8,824 nucleotides of DNA. Source: an uncultured Eubacteriales bacterium (GTDB lineage Bacteria > Bacillota > Clostridia > Christensenellales > Aristaeellaceae). Below, piece after piece: positions 1 to 6,374 of this stretch. The notes beneath the pieces were generated by a model. That model saw only the letters and a list, made by a program, of their open reading frames with translations, made no database searches and was not told the DNA's origin. Position numbers and translations under genes: made by a program. The stretch's first letter is position 1. Each line of letters opens with the position of its first letter. The stretch is from contig USFL01000045.1 in assembly GCA_900553905.1 (NCBI GenBank), positions 1 to 8,824 of the forward strand. Direction: 5' to 3'.

Positions 1-21
1 AGGCTTGCGCTTTTCTTTCAT
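1..21 (-). CDS. Start of next ABC importer gene, probably second permease (partial)
   Basis: Only the first seven codons lie in the window, reading MKEKRKP from an ATG at 21-19. The ribosome binding site AGGAGG (29-34) overlaps the TAA stop of the upstream permease and sits 7 bases before the ATG, so translation is probably coupled. In this importer class the order binding protein, MalF-type permease, MalG-type permease is usual, and a short basic N-terminus before the first membrane helix fits a MalG/AraQ-type permease. That identity rests on gene order alone, because the coding sequence itself is cut off. Confidence 0.6.
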
Positions 22-33
22 GTTGCCGCCTCC

Positions 34-927
34 TTAGTATTCCAGCACATCGCGCTTGGTGATGGCGTTGATGATGGCGCTGAGCGCGAAGGAGAACGCG
101 AACACCACCACGCCGATGGCCATGCCGTAGCCATAGGAGGAGTTGGTGTAGGCCTGCTTGTACATGTAGCTGAGGAATACCTCGGTGCTGCCGTCCGGGC
201 CGCCGGAGGTCATGGCTTTGACGAACATGAAGCTCATGTTGATGGTGGAGATGATAAAGAAGGTAAGGGTGGTGCGCAGGTTGGTCCAGATCAGCGGCAA
301 AGTGATGTGGAAGAACTGATGGATGCGGCTGGCGCCCTCCAGGTTGGCCGATTCGTACAGCGACTCCGGGATGGAGGCCATGGAGGCCATGTACATGACC
401 ATGTAGTAGCCGATGGCCTGCCAGATCATGGCGCCGGCCAGGCTGTAGATGACGATGCTCTGGTCGCCCAGCCAGTAGACGGGCTCCGCGTCCGCGCCCT
501 TGAAAAGGGCCAGGATGGAATTGAGCATGCCGTTGTTGGCGTCGTAGATGGCCGAGAAGATGGCGGAAATGATGACGATGGAGAGGATGTTGGGGATGTA
601 GAACACGACGCGGAAGAAGTTCTGGCCCTTGATCTTTTCACGGGACAGGATGGCCGCAAAGATGATGGCCAGCGACATGGTGATCACGCTGACGACCACG
701 ATCAGAAGCAGGGTATTTTCCACGGACTGCAAAAACTTCATGTCCCTGAAGAGCTTGGTGAAGTTCTCAAAGCCCACGAACGTGCGGTTGGACGAGAAGC
801 CGCCCCATTTATAGAGCGACATGCGGAAGATGTTGAAGGTAGGCAGAATCATAAAGACGAAGAACAGGAGCACCGCGGGCAGAACACAAGCCGCGATGAA
901 GCCGCCCCTTCCCTTTTGCTTATCCAA
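34..927 (-). CDS. Carbohydrate ABC transporter permease, MalF/UgpA type
   Basis: Inner-membrane subunit of a sugar ABC importer, 297 residues, normal for the family. About six hydrophobic helices are visible (roughly 10-30, 71-95, 106-129, 158-180, 216-238, 266-289). The cytoplasmic EAA loop that contacts the ATPase is clear at 192-211 (ESANLEGASR followed by ITLP, with the conserved Gly at 198). The reading frame stays open upstream to 1086, but that stretch lies partly inside the binding-protein gene and looks non-coding. A TTG at 927-925 is preceded by AGGAGG (935-940) with 7-base spacing, and the protein then begins MDKQKGRGG just before the first helix, so I take TTG as the start. It lies 85 bases behind the binding-protein gene and directly ahead of another transporter gene. 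The transported sugar cannot be read from the sequence, and no ATPase gene is in the window, which is common for importers sharing an MsmX-like ATPase. Confidence 0.93.
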   Translation of the reverse strand: MDKQKGRGGFIAACVLPAVLLFFVFMILPTFNIFRMSLYKWGGFSSNRTFVGFENFTKLFRDMKFLQSVENTLLLIVVVSVITMSLAIIFAAILSREKIKGQNFFRVVFYIPNILSIVIISAIFSAIYDANNGMLNSILALFKGADAEPVYWLGDQSIVIYSLAGAMIWQAIGYYMVMYMASMASIPESLYESANLEGASRIHQFFHITLPLIWTNLRTTLTFFIISTINMSFMFVKAMTSGGPDGSTEVFLSYMYKQAYTNSSYGYGMAIGVVVFAFSFALSAIINAITKRDVLEY

Positions 928-934
928 AGCGTTT

Positions 935-940
935 CCTCCT
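935..940 (-). promoter_or_regulatory. Ribosome binding site that sets the permease TTG start
   Basis: AGGAGG within GAGAGGAGG on the minus strand, 7 bases before the TTG at 927. It is the only strong Shine-Dalgarno sequence near the N-terminus, and it argues against the longer open frame beginning at 1086. Confidence 0.8.
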
Positions 941-964
941 CTCAAGGGCCTGACCGATGATAAA

Positions 965-997
965 GGCCGCGGCAAGCAGAAGCTGCTCGCCGCGGCC
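965..997 (-). terminator. Intercistronic 15-bp hairpin between binding protein and permease
   Basis: Read on the minus strand, the arms GGCCGCGGCGAGCAG and CTGCTTGCCGCGGCC pair over 15 positions with one G-U wobble and a three-base CTT loop. The hairpin begins 15 bases after the binding-protein stop codon and is followed by TTTATCATC, a weak U-tract. Hairpins here in ABC importer operons are known to end part of the transcripts or protect the upstream message from 3' decay, which gives more binding protein than permease. Which of these applies is inference. Confidence 0.7.
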
Positions 998-1012
998 GGC
1001 AGAATACGGACC

Positions 1013-2308
1013 TTACTTGAGCGCCTGGCGGAGCAGGTCGCTGTCGATCTTGATCTGCTCAATCCACTGCTCCTGGGTCTTGTCACCGCTGACCAGGGAG
1101 TTCACCGCGCCAAACACCGTGTCGGCGAAGTTGACGCCCTCGACGGGGTCGGTGGCGGCGAAGTTACCCAGAGCGGCCTTGGCGCCGTTGTCATAGATGG
1201 AGTAGAACAGCTTGCTGTCGCCCTCCAGCGTATCGGCAAAGCCGACGATGGGCTGGATCGCGCCGCCCTTGGCGAAGATCTCGGCGGCCACATCGGAGTA
1301 CATGAAGGCCACGAACTGCTTGGCGGCGTCCTTGTTGACGGCCTCTGAGGGGATCCAGAGCTGCTCGAACCAGGTGTAGCTGTAGCGGTCGCTGCCTTCG
1401 GAGACGGCGGGCAGAGCGGTGAAGCCCCACTTGAAGCCCTCGGCGCGAGGCGCGTCGGCCATCTCGTCAATGACCCAGGTGCCGTTGGGCATGAAGAGCG
1501 CCTTGTTGTCCAGGATCAGCTGCTGGTTCTTGGTGAAGTTGTCGTTGTTGGCGTTGGAGGGAACGGACTTTTCGGTGTAGGTAGCCAGCTTGGCGACGAT
1601 GTCAAAGGCGAGCTGCGCTTCCTCGGTGTCCCAGATGCCCTCGGCGTAGTTGGTCGCCTGGGTGAAGAACTCGGGGCCGCCGCACTCGTAGAGCAGCGCG
1701 TAGAAGAACGCGTCGAAGTAGCCGGCGGTCGGATAGGCGAACAGCGCGATGCCCTCGGCAGCGGCCACGTCGCCCAGCGCCCACATCTCATCCCAGGTCT
1801 CGGGCACTTCCCAGCCCTTTTCCTCAAACAGGCCGGCGTTGTAGAACAGGCCGCAGGGGCTGTAGAACATGGGAGCCATGTAGGTCTTGCCGTCGCCGTA
1901 GGGATTGGTCAGGGAGCTCTCGGTGAAGCCGCCGGCGATCTTCTCGCTCACCAGCTTGTCTTCGCCGGGCACGGTCATGCTCAGCACGTCGGTGATGTCC
2001 TCAAGCAGGTTTTCCTTGATGAGGGTCTCGGTAAGAGCGGCGGGACGGCCGGTGGCCAGGTGCACCACATCGGGGAAGTCGCCGGCCTTCATGGGCGCGG
2101 AGATGACATCCTCCAGGTTTTTGTCGGTCACCAGGTCCACCTGGATGCCGGTGAGCTCGGTGAACGCGGCGGTGACTTCCTGCCAGATCTCAGAGCCGTA
2201 AGCGGTCTCGATCGCAGCCACGCTCAGGGTGGTGCCTTCGGCCATCGCGGGGATGCTCAGGCCGAGCGCCAGGATCAGCGCCAGGAACAGGCTGACAAGT
2301 TTCTTCAT
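1013..2308 (-). CDS. Extracellular sugar-binding protein of ABC importer (family 1)
   Basis: Substrate-capture component of the adjacent ABC importer, 431 residues, typical for family 1 solute-binding proteins. Residues 1-23 form a Sec signal peptide (basic MKK, hydrophobic core, AMA at 21-23 before Glu24). The mature protein has the family pattern: an early beta strand with AFTELTGIQVDLV (48-60), DFPDVVHLATG (77-87), a hinge-region LFYNAGLFEEKGWEVPETWDE (154-174), FMPNGTWVIDEM (272-283) and a helical C-terminus. The FYN, VP-TWDE and GTW-EM patterns recall binding proteins for N-acetylglucosamine or other sugars, but the ligand is not assigned. The start is the ATG at 2308, preceded by AAGGAGG (2318-2324) with 9-base spacing; the frame extends to 2407 but crosses the likely promoter. 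There is no lipobox cysteine at the end of the signal peptide, which is unusual for a Gram-positive binding protein. Confidence 0.93.
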   Translation of the reverse strand: MKKLVSLFLALILALGLSIPAMAEGTTLSVAAIETAYGSEIWQEVTAAFTELTGIQVDLVTDKNLEDVISAPMKAGDFPDVVHLATGRPAALTETLIKENLLEDITDVLSMTVPGEDKLVSEKIAGGFTESSLTNPYGDGKTYMAPMFYSPCGLFYNAGLFEEKGWEVPETWDEMWALGDVAAAEGIALFAYPTAGYFDAFFYALLYECGGPEFFTQATNYAEGIWDTEEAQLAFDIVAKLATYTEKSVPSNANNDNFTKNQQLILDNKALFMPNGTWVIDEMADAPRAEGFKWGFTALPAVSEGSDRYSYTWFEQLWIPSEAVNKDAAKQFVAFMYSDVAAEIFAKGGAIQPIVGFADTLEGDSKLFYSIYDNGAKAALGNFAATDPVEGVNFADTVFGAVNSLVSGDKTQEQWIEQIKIDSDLLRQALK

Positions 2309-2350
2309 AGACAAACGCCTCCTTCGTTGCATAGAACGGTCAAGTTGCAC

Positions 2351-2366
2351 AAGGGCATGCGCCCTT
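2351..2366. repeat. Inverted repeat in the 5' leader of the importer operon
   Basis: Perfect 6-base arms AAGGGC and GCCCTT around ATGC. The element begins about 5 bases downstream of the transcription start predicted from the extended -10 box at 2378-2386 and ahead of the ribosome binding site. It could be an operator for a local sugar regulator or a small leader hairpin. No regulator gene is present in the window, so the role is a guess. Confidence 0.4.
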
Positions 2367-2377
2367 TTCATGGCAAT

Positions 2378-2386
2378 ATTGTAACA
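2378..2386 (-). promoter_or_regulatory. Extended -10 promoter of the sugar importer operon
   Basis: On the minus strand the sequence reads TGTTACAAT, an extended -10 (TGn plus TACAAT, five of six matches to TATAAT). No good -35 hexamer lies 16-18 bases further upstream, as expected for promoters that rely on the TG extension. The predicted start of transcription near 2371 gives a leader of about 62 bases before the binding-protein ATG. Confidence 0.55.
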
Positions 2387-2476
2387 CGCAGTACAAAGGC
2401 GCGCCATTCAATTCATTGCTGTAAATTTTAGGTTTCTTGCTTTTGACGCGGCGGCGGCGCGCATGGATGAAAGCAC

Positions 2477-2517
2477 GCCAAGCGCCCCTCCCCGGATTCC
2501 GGGGAAGGGGCCTTGCC
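2477..2517 (-). terminator. GC-rich hairpin behind the germination operon
   Basis: The core is CCCCGG-ATT-CCGGGG (2490-2504). It extends through GCCCCT/AGGGGC across a one-base bulge and further through an imperfect outer stem (GCCAAG with CTTGCC). It starts about 64 bases after the stop codon of the C-subunit gene and before the importer promoter, where the germination transcript should end. The base following the stem is not U-rich on either strand, so it may stop polymerase weakly or act as a 3' stabiliser. The rest of the 2309-2580 gap shows no convincing gene. Confidence 0.6.
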
Positions 2518-2580
2518 AGATGCTATAACGCCTGTTTTTATCTCAACTTTCCTCTTATGTAGGCAAGGGGGCGCGGGTCC

Positions 2581-3690
2581 TTACTCCACGGCGGTGACGA
2601 TCTGCGCCTCCCGGAAGCGCCGGCGGAAGCCGTAGGCCTCCAGCTGCGCATCCGTATAAAACGCCCCGGCGGCATGCCAGCCAAAGCCGAAGGAATCACA
2701 GCCCAGAGCCTGCAGCTTTTCCAGCACGGCCCGGACCTCGTCCCGGCTCTGGGCCAGAACGCTGTCTCCGGGCAAAAACAGCTGAAGCTGGAGCTGTTCG
2801 CCGTCAATGGCCACGGCGCGCCGCCCCTCGATCATGGCCAGCGTGGCAATCTGCGTCTCGCGCGCTGTGAGCAGGCCGCTCACCCGCCCCTCACTCACAG
2901 CGGCACTGCCCAGGTATTCGACGGGATTGACGCTGGTTTGCGGCAGCAGACCCGCCAGGATATCCTCCGGCAACATGGCGCCATCCAAGGGTTCGCTGCC
3001 GGCAAAAGCGGCGGCATCCGCTCCCGAACCGCCTCCGCCGCTCTGGCCCGATCCGCCCTGCGGATCGCCGGAAGCGTCTTCGCCGCTTTTCTCCTGCTCC
3101 GGCACCAGGCTCCGGTTCACGGCGCAGATGCACAGCAGCGGGTCCGCCTTGCCGTCGCCAAGCTCCTGCACGCAAGCTGAAAGGCTGCTGTAGGGCAGCA
3201 TGCTCTCCTGGCGCAGCTGTTCAAACAGCAGGTTGAGATGCGTGCTCAGGCGCATGCCCAGGTCCGGCTTCTGGGCGGCCATCACCTCGGCCGCGTTGCC
3301 CAGCGCCACCATCACATACGCATCGGGCCGCATGCTGGGCATCTCAAAGAGCGTGCGCAGCAGCGGGCGCAGGTGCGTGGTGGCCGCCAGATCATAGCTG
3401 ACCAGGCACAGGCGCACCTGCGAAAAGTTGAAGGGATAGGGCGTGGAGGCGGACAGCACGCGCATCGCGTCGGCAAAGCTGTCTCCCGTGGCGGTCAGCA
3501 GGTCATAGGCCGCGGACCCGCTTTCCGTGCTGCTCTGGGGCGCCTGTACACCGACCTGATAGCGCCCCTTCTCGTCCAGGTCCACGCTCAGGCAGATGGG
3601 GTACACCTGCCGCTCCAGCGAGGCGTAGCTGCACGCCCCCAGCAGCGGCCCCGCCGCCAGCAGCACGCACAGCAGCCATGCGCGTTTCAT
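2581..3690 (-). CDS. gerAC: Spore germination lipoprotein, Ger(x)C family
   Basis: C subunit of a GerA-type germinant receptor; the symbol marks subunit class, not orthology to one Bacillus gene. The protein has 369 residues, near the usual 370-400. Residues 1-20 are a lipoprotein signal peptide with lipobox LGAC, so Cys20 should be lipidated and the protein held on the outer face of the spore inner membrane. Family features follow: the first beta region ERQVYPICLSVDLDEKG (26-42), NFSQVRLCLVSYDLA (88-102), RPDAYVMVALGNAAEVM (121-137), then VEYLGSAAVSEGRVSGLLTARE (257-278). Residues 198-235 are a low-complexity Gly/Ser/Asp/Ala-rich linker, and the region after about 290 is short for the third GerC domain although its end (FGFGWHAAGAF, then FRRRFREAQIV) resembles the family. 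The ATG at 3690 overlaps the B-subunit stop as ATGA and has GGGAGG 10 bases upstream; a longer frame to 3783 lies inside the B gene. Expected to act with the two upstream subunits. Confidence 0.88.
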   Translation of the reverse strand: MKRAWLLCVLLAAGPLLGACSYASLERQVYPICLSVDLDEKGRYQVGVQAPQSSTESGSAAYDLLTATGDSFADAMRVLSASTPYPFNFSQVRLCLVSYDLAATTHLRPLLRTLFEMPSMRPDAYVMVALGNAAEVMAAQKPDLGMRLSTHLNLLFEQLRQESMLPYSSLSACVQELGDGKADPLLCICAVNRSLVPEQEKSGEDASGDPQGGSGQSGGGGSGADAAAFAGSEPLDGAMLPEDILAGLLPQTSVNPVEYLGSAAVSEGRVSGLLTARETQIATLAMIEGRRAVAIDGEQLQLQLFLPGDSVLAQSRDEVRAVLEKLQALGCDSFGFGWHAAGAFYTDAQLEAYGFRRRFREAQIVTAVE

Positions 3691-4814
3691 CCGGCATGCG
3701 CCTCCCTTCCTTTTCGGGCCGACAGCGCCCAGAGAGCGCCGCCCGCCGCGGCGCTGAGCAGCGCGCGCCAGGGCAGCACCCAACCCAGCGCGCCAAGCAA
3801 TTCGTCCGGCCAGATCAGCGCCGCCACCGTGCCCGGCAGCAGAGGGACAAGCGCCGCGACCGAGCGGGGCACGCGGGGTACGGCGGAGCGCAGCAGCTTT
3901 TCACCGCTCACGGCGCAGCCGATCAGCGCCAGGGGCAGCAGCAGCATCCACAGCAGCCCGCTGCACTCGTAGAGCAGCGGGCTGCGCGAATGCCGGGCCA
4001 GCCCCATCAGGCGTTCGCCCACATCCAGCGCGTCGCCGCTGCGCCAGGGCCTTGCCATGCCGTACCACAGCGCCCAGATCACGCACATCAGCCACGGCAG
4101 CGCCGTCCAGAGCGCAGCGCGTCCGGCCGTCCGTTCCCCTGCAGGCCGGGCGCGCTCTTCCCGCTGGGAATGCAGCGGCAGCGCAAAGAGCAGTGCGACG
4201 CCCCATCCGCTTCCCGCGCCCGCCAGCGCTTCCGCCGCGGTGCGTCCCGGCCCCTGCCCCAGCAGGGGCCACAGGCGCACAGGATGCGCGTTGGCATTGA
4301 GAAACACCGTCGCCAGCAGAAACAGTCCCAGCAACAAAAACTGGAACAGGCTCGCGCCATAGGCCGCCCCGTTTTCTCTGGAGAAAAGCGCCGTCAGCCA
4401 GCACAGCGCCGCCGGTACCACGATACAGGCCCAAAGGGGATATTCCGGAATCAGCTGGCTGATGTAGCCCGCCAGCGTGCGCATGAGAACCGCCGCGTCC
4501 AGCGTCAGGCAGGGCAGAAGCGCAAGCGTCACCTTTGCGCCGCCCGGCGTCGAAAGGGCGCTTTCGCCACCCCGCCACAGCGCCCACAGCCCGGCCAGCG
4601 GCAGCGCAAGTACAAGCGCCGCCTGCCAGGTGGTCTGAACCAGCCGGTCATAGGCGTACAGCGTCACCCACAGCATCAGCTGCGCGGCAAGCCCCATAGC
4701 CCCCAGCGTGCGGTAGGCGGCGCGCGCTGCGCGGCGCTGCTGGCGGCGCGCCTCCTCCCGGTTTGTCACGGCGCTGCGCGTCTGACGCGCCCGCCTGAAC
4801 CAGCCCGTCATCAT
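3687..4814 (-). CDS. gerAB: Spore germination permease-like B subunit (GerAB type), divergent
   Basis: Integral membrane B subunit of the germinant receptor, related to the APC amino-acid transporter superfamily; in Bacillus this subunit binds the germinant. The product has 375 residues (family about 360-370) and about ten hydrophobic segments (roughly 36-57, 62-80, 94-115, 125-143, 152-174, 202-214, 232-251, 281-302, 317-334, 338-365). Family-like stretches are TTWQAALVLALPLAG (61-75), ISQLIPEYPLWACIVV (118-133) and VRLWPLLGQGPG (179-190). The N-terminal 35 residues are strongly basic and Arg-rich, longer than usual. Overall similarity is weak and the call leans on topology and on lying between the A and C genes. 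The ATG at 4814 overlaps the A-subunit stop as ATGA, with AAGGGG further upstream; a second ATG follows immediately at 4811. Translational coupling with both neighbours is likely. Confidence 0.8.
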   Translation of the reverse strand: MMTGWFRRARQTRSAVTNREEARRQQRRAARAAYRTLGAMGLAAQLMLWVTLYAYDRLVQTTWQAALVLALPLAGLWALWRGGESALSTPGGAKVTLALLPCLTLDAAVLMRTLAGYISQLIPEYPLWACIVVPAALCWLTALFSRENGAAYGASLFQFLLLGLFLLATVFLNANAHPVRLWPLLGQGPGRTAAEALAGAGSGWGVALLFALPLHSQREERARPAGERTAGRAALWTALPWLMCVIWALWYGMARPWRSGDALDVGERLMGLARHSRSPLLYECSGLLWMLLLPLALIGCAVSGEKLLRSAVPRVPRSVAALVPLLPGTVAALIWPDELLGALGWVLPWRALLSAAAGGALWALSARKGREAHAG

Positions 4815-6313
4815 GGGCGTTCACGCCCCTTCTTCCGGAAGCGGCGCATGCGTCCGTGCGCTCGCAGGAGGTTGTCGGGCCTGGCCACATAGGACCGCAG
4901 CCGCTGCCGGAACACGGGTCCCCGCCAGATCAGGTCCGGGTTATGCAGGCGGCCCGGACTGACGGGCGCGAGAAACGGCCGCCCCAGGCTTTCCATGCCG
5001 GCCACGCGCAGCACCATGAGCAGCAGCGTCAGGCACACGCCGGGAAGTCCCATCAGCCCGCCCGCGATGAGCAGCGCCATCTGCCCCATGCGGAACGCAA
5101 AGCTCAGCGAATAATTAGGCAGCGCATAGCTGCCCAGACCCGACAGCGCCACCACGATGATCAGCAGCGGACTGACCAGCCCCGCGTCCACGGCGGCCGT
5201 TCCCAGAATCAACGCGCTCACCAGCCCGAAGGAGGAACCCATCAGCCCCGGAATGCGGGTACCCGCCTCGTTGATGAGGTCAAAGACCGTCAGCATCAGC
5301 ACGGCTTCGCCAAAGAGGCTGATGGAGACGATGGAGCGGCTTTGAATGATGTTGGTCAAAAGCGACATGGGCAGCGCCAGCGGATGGAAGATCACCATGC
5401 TCACAAACGCCGCCGGCAGAAGCAGCGCCAGCACGGCGCCCACCGCGCGCACCACGCGCATGAAGGTGCCGTACATCCAGCGCATATAGGTGTCGTCGGG
5501 CGCGTGGAACAGGTGCCACAGGCTGACCGGCATGGCCAGGCACCGGGGGCTGCCGTCGATGAGGATGACCGCCTGCCCCTCCAGAAGAAAGCTCACCGCA
5601 CGGTCCGGGCGCTCGGTGGAAACCACCTGGGGCAGGGGTGCGAAGGGGTCGTCCTCGATCAGCTGGGACAGTTCCCCCACGGTGAGCACATGGTCGATGG
5701 CCGAAGCCTCCAGCCGGCGCTGGATCTCGTCCACCGTCTCCTGCGGGCAGATGCCGTCCAGGTAGCAAACCGCCGTCTGCGTGGAGACGCGCGTGCCCAC
5801 CTGCCCCAGCCTGCAGATCAGCCCGGGGGTGGGAAGCATGCGGTGCAAAAGCGTCAGGTTGTCGCGCAGCGGCTCGGTAAAGGCCTCGTGCGGGCCGATG
5901 ACCACGTTTTCCGTCTGCGGAATGGAAACGGGCCGGCGGATGTACCCGCGCAGGTCCACCATCACCGCCTCGTCCACGGTGTCGATGAGCAAAAGCGTCT
6001 GACCGCGCATCAGCTGCTCGACGGCGGCGTAGGGCTGTTTTTCGGTTTTGACCTCCGGCGCCTCGATTAGCCGCCGGGTCACGGCTTCCAGCGCCTGCCG
6101 GCCGCTCAAATCCTCCTGTGCATGCATCAGAGGACGCAGCACGCTGTCCGACATCCGCTGCCCGGAGGACATGCCCTCCACAAAATACAGGGCACAGCTG
6201 CGCCCCAGCGCCGTAAAGGAGCGGGTGACGATATCGTCGTTCCGGTCCAGATTCAGGCTTTCCGCCAGCATGTCCTGGTTGCGCTTCAGGCTGTGAAAAA
6301 AGGTTGACCGCAT
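4811..6313 (-). CDS. gerAA: Spore germination protein, GerA family A subunit
   Basis: A subunit of a GerA-type germinant receptor in the spore inner membrane, 500 residues, normal for the family. An N-terminal soluble region (about 1-285) is followed by the membrane domain (helices near 287-309, 330-348, 362-390 and 404-436) and a basic C-terminal tail. Hallmarks are visible: VSIPQTENVVIGPHEAFTE (129-147), where most members have GPREGFTE; TERPD (233-237); LLEGQAVILIDGSP (243-256); DDTYMRWM (273-280); AAVDAGLVSPLLIIVVA (373-389). Receptors of this family form oligomeric, nutrient-gated channels that release ions at the start of germination. The start is the ATG at 6313 with GGAGGT at 6318-6323; an in-frame ATG at 6325 lacks a ribosome binding site and lies almost at the predicted transcription start. 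It is the first gene of the A-B-C operon and follows a serine hydrolase gene by 61 bases. Substitutions in GPHEAFTE and in the following HRML (usually R-rich) make it a divergent member. Confidence 0.95.
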   Translation of the reverse strand: MRSTFFHSLKRNQDMLAESLNLDRNDDIVTRSFTALGRSCALYFVEGMSSGQRMSDSVLRPLMHAQEDLSGRQALEAVTRRLIEAPEVKTEKQPYAAVEQLMRGQTLLLIDTVDEAVMVDLRGYIRRPVSIPQTENVVIGPHEAFTEPLRDNLTLLHRMLPTPGLICRLGQVGTRVSTQTAVCYLDGICPQETVDEIQRRLEASAIDHVLTVGELSQLIEDDPFAPLPQVVSTERPDRAVSFLLEGQAVILIDGSPRCLAMPVSLWHLFHAPDDTYMRWMYGTFMRVVRAVGAVLALLLPAAFVSMVIFHPLALPMSLLTNIIQSRSIVSISLFGEAVLMLTVFDLINEAGTRIPGLMGSSFGLVSALILGTAAVDAGLVSPLLIIVVALSGLGSYALPNYSLSFAFRMGQMALLIAGGLMGLPGVCLTLLLMVLRVAGMESLGRPFLAPVSPGRLHNPDLIWRGPVFRQRLRSYVARPDNLLRAHGRMRRFRKKGRERP

Positions 6314-6338
6314 ACTGACCTCCATCGGGGGATGGCGG

Positions 6339-6368
6339 TAGTATGGGTGAAAATGGCTCGCTTTATGC
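6339..6368 (-). promoter_or_regulatory. Predicted sigma-G (forespore) promoter of the germination operon
   Basis: On the minus strand, GCATA (6364-6368) is followed after 18 bases by CATACTA (6339-6345). This fits the Bacillus subtilis sigma-G consensus as I recall it (GHATR, about 18 bases, CATNHTA) at every specified position. The predicted start near 6332 gives a leader of about 18 bases holding the GGAGG site and the ATG at 6313. Known gerA-type operons are sigma-G dependent, so position and function agree. Sigma-F recognises a related -35, so sigma-F contribution cannot be excluded. Confidence 0.7.
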
Positions 6369-6374
6369 GGCGCG

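Noticed and set aside
928..1086. N-terminal extension of the permease to an ATG at 1086
   Set aside because: The extra 53 residues are Ser/Arg-rich, overlap the binding-protein gene and the hairpin, and precede a good ribosome binding site at 935-940.
2511..2568. CCTTGCC/GGCAAGG pairing that could compete with the terminator stem as an antiterminator
   Set aside because: Only seven bases pair, no leader peptide or ligand-binding structure is visible, and it lies behind an operon rather than ahead of one.
2309..2580. Possible small gene in the gap between the germination and importer operons
   Set aside because: No open frame with a ribosome binding site and plausible composition was found; the gap is explained by the hairpin and promoter.
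3678..4892. 404-codon plus-strand open frame opposite the B-subunit gene
   Set aside because: Gln/Arg/Pro/Ala-rich composition without domains or a ribosome binding site. The opposite strand encodes a coherent membrane protein with coupled neighbours.
4856..6070. 404-codon open frame on the plus strand opposite the A-subunit gene
   Set aside because: It is rich in His, Gln and Arg, has no recognisable domain, and is fully antisense to a clear GerA-family gene. Long antisense frames are expected at this GC content.
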